From Takakia lepidozioides (lineage: Eukaryota; Streptophyta; Takakiopsida; Takakiales; Takakiaceae): a stretch of 64,000 bases of DNA. The stretch spans positions 58,508,756 to 58,572,755 of the forward strand of contig CM060731.1 of NCBI GenBank assembly GCA_030704615.1. The letters run 5' to 3'. The notes beneath the pieces were generated by a model that saw nothing but the letters and a program-made list of their open reading frames with translations, ran no database searches and had not been told where the DNA came from. Shown piece by piece: positions 55,956 through 64,000 of this stretch. The translations under genes were made by a program, and so were the position numbers. Every line of letters starts with the position of its first letter. The stretch's first letter is position 1.

Positions 55956-56143
55956 TGTGTGGACTAGTGACTGCCATAGTGGGCAGCATAGTGGCAGCCT
56001 AGTGACTGACTAGTTGTAGCCTAGTGGTTGAACTAGTGGCTGGACTAGTGGTGGACTAGTGGTATACTAGTGTGTGGTGTGTACATTTGTTGTGTGGTTT
56101 TGGACAGCGATGTAGTTGTGTAGCGATATGTATGCGCACGACA
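55956..56143 (+). repeat. Element A repeat B2
   Basis: 188 bp, the second copy of B1. It ends ...CGCACGACA directly at the target duplication GATT. Confidence 0.9.
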
Positions 56144-56147
56144 GATT

Positions 56148-56790
56148 CAACAAGGAGATGGAACCAAAAACAACGAAGAAGAACGATGAAATGAAAAATG
56201 TTCCGTACAAGTGTGGAGTTGGAAGCCTCATGTATGCGATGGTGGCTACAAAACCAGACATTGCATTTCCAGTGAGTACTTGGGAGGTACATGCAGAATC
56301 CTGGCAAGGAACTCTGGCAAGGAGTTAAAAGGGTGCTTCGCTATTTGAAAGGTACACAAGAAGTGTGCCTTACGTACAAAAGAATTGATTGTGGTGAAAA
56401 CCTGATCGTAGAGGGTTACAGTGATACAGACTGGGGAGGGGATCTTGACGAAAGAATATCTACTTCTGGATATTGCTTTCTACTTTGCGGAGGAGCTGTA
56501 AGTTGGAATAGTAAACGCCAAGCTACAGTAGCACTGTCGTTGACTGAGGCGGAGTATATGGCCGTGACATATGCAACGAAGGAAGCTATGTGGTTGCGAA
56601 AGTTGCTTGCAGACTTGGGTTTCACTCAAAAGGAAACCAACAAGATTATTAGTTGACAACCATGGCAGTATACAACTCGCGCGAAACCTTGTACACCATG
56701 TTCGGACGAAGCATATAGATATTCGACACCATTTCATCAGGGAAAAGCTCGAGACAGAAAGTATATGGGCGTTCGTTTGAACAATCTGAA
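56148..56790 (+). pseudogene. Copia RT end and RNase H
   Basis: It resumes the copia frame with FNKEMEPKTTKKNDEM and VGSLMYAMVATKPDIAF. After a frame change it continues GYSDTDWGGDLDERISTSGY (first aspartate), [20 protein letters not shown] (glutamate) and, after another shift, [12 protein letters not shown] with [15 protein letters not shown]. These are the standard copia RNase H landmarks. Two frame changes make it inactive. Confidence 0.88.
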
Positions 56791-56807
56791 CAGTACTTGA
56801 GTGGGAG

Positions 56808-57415
56808 TGTTGGAATTCCAATCCAGATCAAGTTGATTAATTAGCTCATGCACTGGCTAATGTTGCTTAGCCTAATTGAGATTTGGGCTAGTAGAAGATT
56901 AGCCACGATCATAAGGATTAAGGGCCGCTTTACACTAGGGCCCAAGCCCAAGACCAAGTGAGAATGGAGCATTCCCATTGGCGGAGGCCTAAAAATTGGA
57001 CCCAACCGCTTTACACTATAGCCCGAGCCCAAGAAAATGGAAGTGGATCATTTGCCTACATGGCACAAGTTTTGGCGCCAACTTCTTGGGCCGGACCAAG
57101 AAAAAGGAACCCTCCTAGAATGGAGAGCTCTTGGGCCCAAGAAGTTTGGTATTAAAATAGACTATTTTTGTGCGATCATGACCATTGAAGTTGGCCCAAG
57201 ACCAGCCCAAGAGTGGTAGAGCTCTCCACTTAGACGAATTTTCCTGCGTTGAAAGCATCATGGCCAGTAGAGGAACCTAGGTATAAGATAGGCTGAGACT
57301 GCATATACTTATCGTGGTGATAGTTGAGCGATCAGACTGATGGATGCATAGCAGAGACACACAGCTTGTTGTTGATGTTCATCGAGTCTTCACACTTAGT
57401 GGGTGTGATAGTTCA
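56808..57415 (+). repeat. Copia 3' LTR (full length)
   Basis: 608 bp from TGTTGGAATTCC to AGTTCA, preceded by the purine run GAGTGGGAG. It contains a block absent from the 5' LTR with an internal repeat (CCGCTTTACACTA twice, near 56,922 and 57,007). Confidence 0.9.
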
Positions 57416-60281
57416 TTCTCAATACAAATTTCATATCTCTGACTGATTATGTCTTAACATGTCCAACCTTGAGGACCCGACTGGCGATCTGAAAAGTTTC
57501 TCTCTCTTTTCTCGGTCCAACTATGACCAATTTCAGGCGCTTTGCTTGTTTTGCTATTCACAAGGAATTTATTAGAATCCCAAAGAAAACTGTTTGCTTG
57601 ATTGCGTCCAACAGGAAAATCAACAACAATGCCAAAGGCACTTCTCTCTTTGTAACCATAGGGCCTCAATTCAATTCAAAAGCAGTATGGACCTAAGGTA
57701 ACCAGCCTCTCTTATTCCAGTCACAATTCTTTGACTCACATCATAACATAGATCATTCTAGTCCAACGATCGTTCAGCCCTGATCTTCGCCAGTGTATTC
57801 ACAAGCCTTAAAGCGAACCTTTCTTGTTCCAAACAGTGACTGGAATCAAGTCTAAACTGTCCCTCTTCAAATCAACTCTTGATGAAACCTTAGTCATAGG
57901 ATTTACACCATCACTCTGTACAAAAGAGAAATCACAGTCCCTGCTGCTGCAAGCCACGAAAGGCCAGTGACGTCTATTCCAACATCAACCTACAACTCTG
58001 TAAGCACAGCACCGGTTACAGCATCCGGTCCACCCAACCACCAAGCCATGCTACACAATCAAATTTCCTGCCCATTCAGATTTGCTCAAGGCGCCTATAC
58101 ACCATCATCTCTACTCCAACCGTCTTGCCTTGTCCACAACCCCCATCCAAAATCCCTAGTCCAGCATCATCTTCATGCACTCTAGCCTGCTCCACTTAAA
58201 ATGCAACTGTCAGTTCGGCGATATTCTAGCAGTCTCTTGTCATTCCAAACTGGTTGACAGGTCGATCTTCATTCCTGGCACCTAACACTATCTGCCAGGG
58301 AGAAGCGCACATCTTGGCGGTCTGGTTATGTTCCAGATGGAGTTCCAGATTCCGCTCCAGTTTGGGTATGTATACAAAGCCATGGGCCTCCATGAATCGA
58401 CATGAATTTACAGTGAATGGACCAGAAATGGGAAAAGAAGAACGGGTCATTCAATGAGGTATATGGGGCAACCCCGCAATCCAGACAAAACCGCTGGTGC
58501 TCAAGCCTGAAAATTCCCACTTGTTGCGATAGTTGCGACCGACATTGACGTAGAAGAGAGCAGGTTCTTTTATTTCATTCAAGGTCTTTGTGTTCTGAAC
58601 GATTTTGAGACCCCCAAATATATATTCCAAAGCTTATAGTGGCCAGGCTTGTCTTCCCCACAGTTGTGTGAGGCAGAGGCATGGAACTGTCAAAGTAATC
58701 ACTGTACATGGACATCCCTCGCTTCGACTCACATACAGGTAGAGCTAATCTCACCACTGGGTCCTTCGCATTCTTCGCCTGGATTTTTTTGTCCGTATGC
58801 TGCTCCAGTGGTAGAGTCGACTTCTCTATCAACCTATCCCACCCTACTATTACCACAAGGCATGTATCTCGTTTAGGTGGGCATAATGAACTCAAGTAAC
58901 TACTTTGTTCTCATTATGTGGCATGGAAAAGGTGGGGTTCGTCACGACGGTATAGCATAGGTCTCCAGGATTGAGAAAGCATAAGATCTGATCTATTGCG
59001 AATTCCTTTGCCGTTACTTGGTTGACAACTCATTGGGACACAGCTTGCGGGAGTCGCACTCCCTTCTTTGTGTTTCCAGCTATTGTACACCCGGAGTTCG
59101 TGCACTATCTATGCCAATTTTCGGTTGTTGGGCTTCGTGTTGTTTCCGAGCTCGTGGTCCCAACCTGATACCTGTACATGCCGCGCTCAACGTAGAAACT
59201 GACGTTGCTGGCCAGCCCGCGTTAAAATGTCTGCTAAGTCTTAGGATGTGACTCTTGTCACTCTTGTCAGTGCACTTTCTACATTCAATCTCATGTTACC
59301 ATGCGGAAGAGGAAGAGTTTCCCTATATGGTTACATGCATCCTTTCTTCCGATCTGCTTTAGCACAGCGGTAGCAGCGGGCATAGTAAACGGGAGTTGCA
59401 TGTTGACGGATGCAGCAATGCTCGTTAGCGCTCAACGGCAGATTAATGCTTGATCTTGAGCTACTCGATATCAGCTGCTGGATGGTTTGATGGCTGCGGA
59501 TTAGTGCGTGCACGGATGTGTGGTGTCAGTGATATTGTTAGCACATCGGGTGTCTTTCCTGGTGGGAGCATGGAGAGTATTGTCAGGTTCCCGCTACGAT
59601 TATGTGTTCCATAATGGAATATAATGCCATTGAGAGTGGTCATGGACTTATCTGGGTTGTGGCTGTGTGCTGTAAGTATGTACTTCGGCTCTCCGTTCAC
59701 CGTCGCTGTCTTGTTGAGCTGGGATCTTCGCCACTCCATGCCTCCGACTGCATAGCGGGAGGATGTTAATCTGAGATGTTTCTTCTTGAGAGCTGCGGTC
59801 TGGCCACATCTTGCCATATGCTAAACACTGGCGCTATTGAGCTTCACAGCCCATTCCTGTTTACTGAGAAAGAAAACATGTGAGACCTGTGTCCACGCGA
59901 GTACTGCTCATGCGCCTACTATTCAGATCCACCATGCCAAAAACAAGCAAGCGCTGCAGTCTACGAGGAGCAAACGAGCAAATACAAACAAGGCTGCTGA
60001 GGATACGATGCCTGGCAGTCCACCAGTACTGACGGGATGGATCCGCTCCGTTCATTCAACGGACGAACTCTGTTGAGGAATTTTGCTCTACAAGATGAAG
60101 ACCATGAGTGAAACTATCAGCCGCGCGGTCACTGTTGGACGCTGTTGAAGGGACCGCGCGGTCTGTCGTCTTCCCCACCAAATCCTCAGACATCCCCACC
60201 AATTCTCGGGCACAAGCGATGCAATTTGTGATGGTGGTGAGATGGTGTGGTATGGTGTAGAGATTTGGGCTTACTTCTAGT
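57416..60281. other. Intergenic DNA between the copia element and the FtsHi2-like gene
   Basis: I see no gene with a recognisable domain on either strand and no strong repeat. The last few hundred bases probably include the promoter and 5' leader of the FtsHi2-like gene. Confidence 0.45.
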
Positions 60282-60350
60282 GTGGTATGCAAATGTGGAG
60301 GAAGGGTATGTGTTGGTGCATTTGGGTTGCGGGCAGAGCTTAGGGGAACC

Positions 60351-63300
60351 ATGGCTCTCACAAGCCTTGCCTGCACCTTCTCTCTACGGGAAAAGGATTC
60401 ATTCGGCTCTCGTTATCCTCATCAGACTTGCAGGGATGCTGGGAACCTACTTGGCAATGCCTCTCGTCCATCGTCAGCATTGCATCCTCAATATTATGTG
60501 TGCAAAGTGGTCTGTCAAAATCCACTTCATTGTATACACAGGTGTAGGCTATCACACACAGCATTGCGAGGCGTGTCTCAGAGAGTGAAAAGAAGAGGAC
60601 GAGGGGACTATGCTGCGGGTAGACTGGTTGTCGTCAAAGCTCAAGAGGCGGGGGCAGGTGGCCCGGATATGCCTGTTGATGGTCCAGCCGAGAAAGAAAT
60701 CGCAAAAGGCAGCGAGGGCGTGGGTACAGCTGGAACAGAAAAAGTTGGAGTTGCGGCACGGATCCAGAGGGCTTTTAGCACAGGTTGTGCGCGATACTTC
60801 GAAAATTTGGCAAAGGAAGCTAAGACGGAGGCCGGTGTGGATATCGCAAGTGTGAAGGAACAAGCAGGTGCACAATTGACGGCCTTAAAAGAGGTGGCAG
60901 GTAAGACAGCGGGAGTGGCAAGGGCGCGCTCTCACGAGCTTCTCGAAAGGATTTACATAGCTAAGGAGCAGGCCGAAAAGGCCGTTGGGGCAGTCCGACA
61001 AAGGTTTTGGCCACAGTTCGTCTCATGGAATCGCTGGGAGCTGTGGCAGGTGAGTTTACAATATCAACGCAGAGGCAGTAGTTATAACCCGTTCCTATTG
61101 GTAATGAAGAGGGATGGGTTGAATTCTGGATCAGCGGAAGTTATGTCCTGCAGGGCGAATCAATCGGGCGTCCTTGAATGCTCAATGCAGCACTCTGGAT
61201 GTGCGGATGCCGGGATTTTACTAAACCCTAATTCCTGGAATCTCACCTTGGAACCCAATCCAAGACTGGTATATATGCAAGCATCTAGTATGGTAGACAA
61301 GTAAGAATACATCTCCGTGCGAATGTCTTAATGGCTAGATTCACCCTCATTGGTTCAAACACATACTTATACAGGACACAGGCAGTTGTGAACTTAGAAA
61401 GGCATTCATGTCTGAGCTGTCTGGGAAGTGAACGGTGTGTGGCTAGACTGGGAATCACTTTGAATTGTATTGGAACAGGATGTGAAGAAATGGGATGCAC
61501 AGCGTGTGGGTGCCCTGATTCTGTATGCGCTGCTTTTGGGAGCTTCAATTCGAGGTGCTTACACCATGGTGACAACGCCCCGGTTGACCAAGGCCATGGT
61601 TGAGAAGCTGGCTGATGAATATATGGAGTCGGTAATTCCGGAGCCCACAGAGAAGAATCTTCAGAAGTAAACATTTTCCCTTGTCAAGAGCTTGCTATTT
61701 TGTTCTCGTTTAGTCTGTGCACCAAAGGGTACCCTTGTTGCAAAGAGGCTGACAAGGAGAGGGTTGGGTGCAGGTTCAAGAAGAGGCTCTGGCGTGAGCA
61801 GATGCCAGAGGGGTTGCGGGTTCGGAAACATACACTTGGGCCTGATGGAGAGTATCGACGGGATCCAACTTATGTGGGAGAGAATCCCTGGGCGGACAGT
61901 GACGATGAGGATGAACCTGTGGAGAAGATCATTGAGTCGTCAGACCTTACAGCAGAGGAGAAGGAAGAGTTATGGGAGATCATTGCTGAGGCTCGGGCTG
62001 CTAGAGGTTCGGGTGGGGCTAGCACAAATACAAATGATGAAGTTAAAAACAAAGCTAGCATCAGTGCAGGGGATGAAGCTAAAAATGGTCAGTTATTCTC
62101 CACATTTATTTGGAAACCACTTAAATGAACAAATTTTCTTGTCTTTTATCAGGTCGGCTCAAACCGGTTTCATCAAATACTGAATTGTCCATGGACTGTG
62201 CTCTCCCTTTCTCTCTCTCTTTCTCAGAGATACATATTCCATGTGTTGTGTGGCTTGTTCTGCAGAAAGTCCAGTAAGTGTACCTGCATTTGGACAAATT
62301 GATGGTGTAGGGGAACCGGTAGAGACTTCAGAAGTCCCACAAACGCAGACCTGGCAGGAAAGGCTGGCAGCATGGGAAAAACTCCTTGCAAGAGAAAAGG
62401 TCAAGGACCTAGTTGATCAACAAACCAGCAAATTTGTTGTTCCTTTGAGTCACCATGAAATCCGACGCAATTTTCCTGAAGAGCAGGCAGAGAGAGAATT
62501 ACAGGCCAACAAGAAATGGGCATTCTGGGTGGCTCGGCGCTGGTGGAAGTACCGGCCAAAACTGCCCTATACATATTTTCTGGCGAAAGTGGAGAACTTA
62601 GAGGTACCCTATCTTATGGCTGACAGAGCAATTATGCATGGCATCTGTATTTAGGAATGACCTGTGAACATAACGAGGAGGCTGCAGTCTTCTGACAGAA
62701 AGTCATGCCTCATAAAAACACACTCCATTGTACAATGAATGTAGGTCTGAAACTGGCATACTTCACCTCAACTGCACCGCTCTTTTATTCTGCTTTGCAT
62801 TGCAAAGAAGTATGAGCTTGTTAGATTCTCTGTTTCTCTTGTGATTTGTATGGCCGGCTGTGTCCTGTAGTCTTCATAAGTTTCTTGGCTTGGCAGACTT
62901 GTCATAAGCTGTGTGGTATATTTCTAAGTCGAGTTTTTTTTAAAGCATTCTATTTTGTTGCGGGGGTCTCCAGTTTCAAGCATTTTACTCCAGCTTAATC
63001 GTGCTCATTTTTCAGTTGTACTGGTTGACCAGGTGGAGGCGGCAGTTTATAGCTGTGACACAAGGAAGCTGTATGTAACCATGAAGGATGGGTTTCCTTC
63101 TGAGTTTGTGGTGTGTGAGCTTTTCTCCAGTACTCCCTTGCTGCAATCCAAAGTTCTCTTCCCCTTGAGTCTCATGGCCTTTAGTCCATTGTGGATGCAG
63201 TCAGCGATTTTTGGAGTTGAACTGTTTTGGCCCAAGTATCCCCCAACAAGATTCTCATTTTGCTTCCCTTTTTCCTGTTGTACAGGTGGATATTCCAGTG

Positions 63301-63513
63301 GACCCCTACTTGTACCAGATGCTGAAAGGTTGTGGGGTAGAGACCGATGTCCTGCCGAAGAGCAATTTTTCATTTTACGGGCGTGCTTTTTTGGCACTGC
63401 TCCCAAGTGTGCTTATCATTTTCTACATCCGAGCATGGCAGTACCGTGCTAAAGAAAAATTTTCTGAGAAAATTTACGACCTCCTCAAGATGAACCGGGA
63501 GCATCTCATTCTG
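60351..63513 (+). CDS. FTSHI2: FtsHi2-like chloroplast protein, N-terminal half (runs off window)
   Basis: Six exons are inferred: 60,351-61,049; 61,479-61,666; 61,774-62,087; 62,266-62,603; 63,033-63,110; 63,286-63,513. All introns are GT-AG and the phases join cleanly. The start is MALTSLACTFSLRE, an apparent transit peptide; an upstream in-frame ATG exists at 60,282. A helical region precedes a first membrane helix (VGALILYALLLGASIRGAY). Then come a charged stretch (YVGENPWADSDDEDEPVEKI), the YTYFLAKVENLEV segment, RKLYVTMKDGFPSEF, and VDIPVDPYLYQ followed by a second membrane helix (FLALLPSVLIIFYIRAW). These match the N-terminal part of plant FTSHI2 (EMB2083), a proteolytically inactive FtsH-like AAA protein. 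In land plants FtsHi proteins join the Ycf2/FtsHi motor that pulls preproteins into the chloroplast. The AAA domain lies beyond 64,000. Confidence 0.87.
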
Positions 63514-64000
63514 GTAGCACACTTGCTCCATCCATGTGTGGGTTTACCATGAGTTGGGAATAGAGGGGAGTGTGTTTTTCAAAGACGACAAAGAGAGTTT
63601 CTCCTGCACACTCCGTAATTTTCCAGAGAAACAGTTTGTTTGGGCTTTCCAGATATTCTCTGGAAAGCCCTTCACACAAGCATCAATCTGCTGTGTCTGA
63701 GCAGCCCAAAAATTAGACCCTGGACCCAAAGACCCCACACAGTTTGCACGGAACAAAAGGGAACAATTGGTATAAACAATTGGTTCGGGCTTTCCCGATT
63801 CCCTCCAGAAATTCCTTTGCTCAAGCATCGATCTGCTGTGTGTGAGCTGCCCAGTAATTAAACCCCGTTAAGGCTTTATGCTCTGCCTTGCGATTTTGAA
63901 GTTGGTGAAGAGAGAAAGAGACCCCACGCCCAGTTTGGACCGAGCAAAAGGGAACAGACATTACCTTTGTGAGGGGCTCACTCCGGTAGCAGGACTTACC
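63514..64000 (+). other. Sixth intron of the FtsHi2-like gene with a duplicated segment
   Basis: It follows the donor CTG|GTAGCA at 63,514 and continues past the window. It holds two diverged direct copies of a segment with AAGCATCRATCTGCTGTGT, GACCCCAC and ACAAAAGGGAACA-like words (about 63,676-63,775 and 63,820-63,960). A small stem (GGGCTTTCCAGA...TCTGGAAAGCCC) lies near 63,636-63,670. Confidence 0.55.

Larger units (their letters stand above)
39965..56143 (+). mobile_element. Element A: retroelement with split direct repeats and a DNA methyltransferase
   Basis: Inserted in the copia pol with the duplication GATT at 39,961-39,964 and 56,144-56,147. It begins TGTC and ends GACA. The left end carries repeat A1 (39,965-40,291). 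The right end carries B1-A2-B2 (55,438-55,625, 55,628-55,954, 55,956-56,143). The internal order is leader with minisatellite, gag, CCHC knuckles, aspartic protease, C5 methyltransferase (truncated), integrase C-terminus and PHD finger. RT, RNase H and the integrase core are absent, so it is non-autonomous. Element B interrupts gag. A1 and A2 differ at very few bases, so insertion was recent. Confidence 0.85.
18004..57415 (+). mobile_element. Ty1/copia LTR retrotransposon split by later insertions
   Basis: Matching LTRs (TGTTGGAATTCC...AGTTCA) lie at 18,004-18,357 and 56,808-57,415, in the same orientation. Between them the copia domains appear in the correct order: gag and zinc knuckle, protease, integrase start, then RT at 39.45 kb and RNase H at 56.15 kb. 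Removing 39,965-56,143 and one GATT joins the RT end to the RNase H side in frame (...GSRF + NKEM...), which shows they are one element. The span 20.4-39.4 kb is a composite of inserted and rearranged DNA. The outer flanks (TGTCC and TTCTC) do not form a clean duplication. Confidence 0.82.

Overview
The window looks like nuclear DNA of a plant-lineage (streptophyte) eukaryote. It has spliced genes with GT-AG introns, a PLAC8-family membrane protein gene, the 5' half of a gene matching chloroplast FtsHi2 (FTSHI/EMB2083 type), Ty1/copia and chromodomain Ty3/gypsy retrotransposons, and a gypsy primer site fitting plant initiator Met-tRNA. The retroelement carrying a cytosine-5 DNA methyltransferase, and a LINE with RNase H and chromodomain-like segments, point to a non-seed streptophyte (charophyte alga, bryophyte or similar) rather than a flowering plant. 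The species cannot be fixed from the sequence alone. No bacterial features, CRISPR arrays, rRNA genes or functional tRNA genes were seen.

Layout. 1-13.4 kb is repeat-rich: an inverted-repeat element at the left edge, four copies or fragments of a tRNA-derived SINE, a decayed LINE (about 3.0-8.3 kb), a minisatellite (10.8-11.2 kb) and a hAT-like element flanked by 141-bp direct repeats (12.15-13.25 kb). 13.4-17 kb holds the two-exon PLAC8 gene. 18.0-57.4 kb is one Ty1/copia element that has been pulled apart by later insertions and rearrangement: 5' LTR, gag, protease and integrase at 18.0-20.4 kb, RT at 39.45-39.96 kb, RNase H and 3' LTR at 56.1-57.4 kb. Between 20.4 and 39.4 kb lies a composite block: an inverted integrase piece, two arrays of 50-bp hairpin units, two inverted arms of 120-bp repeats around a broken gypsy gag, a CACTA-like element, a broken gene with CTD-like repeats, dispersed palindromes, and a satellite with telomere-like motifs.

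Inside the copia RT/RNase H junction sits a 16.2-kb element (39,965-56,143, target duplication GATT), called element A here. It carries a 2.1-kb minisatellite leader, gag, zinc knuckles, protease, a truncated C5 DNA methyltransferase, an integrase C-terminus and a PHD finger. Its ends are split direct repeats (A1...B1-A2-B2) instead of ordinary LTRs. Inside its gag a 7-kb chromodomain gypsy element, called element B here (45,457-52,422, minus strand), has inserted. The order of events is therefore copia, then element A, then element B. 57.4-60.3 kb is unassigned, and 60.3-64 kb is the 5' half of the FtsHi2-like gene, which runs off the window.

The two host genes are the only ones that look intact. 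Every transposon reading frame is broken by stops or frameshifts. The most notable objects are the methyltransferase retroelement with its split repeats, and the LINE with chromodomain-like, RNase H and restriction-like endonuclease segments.
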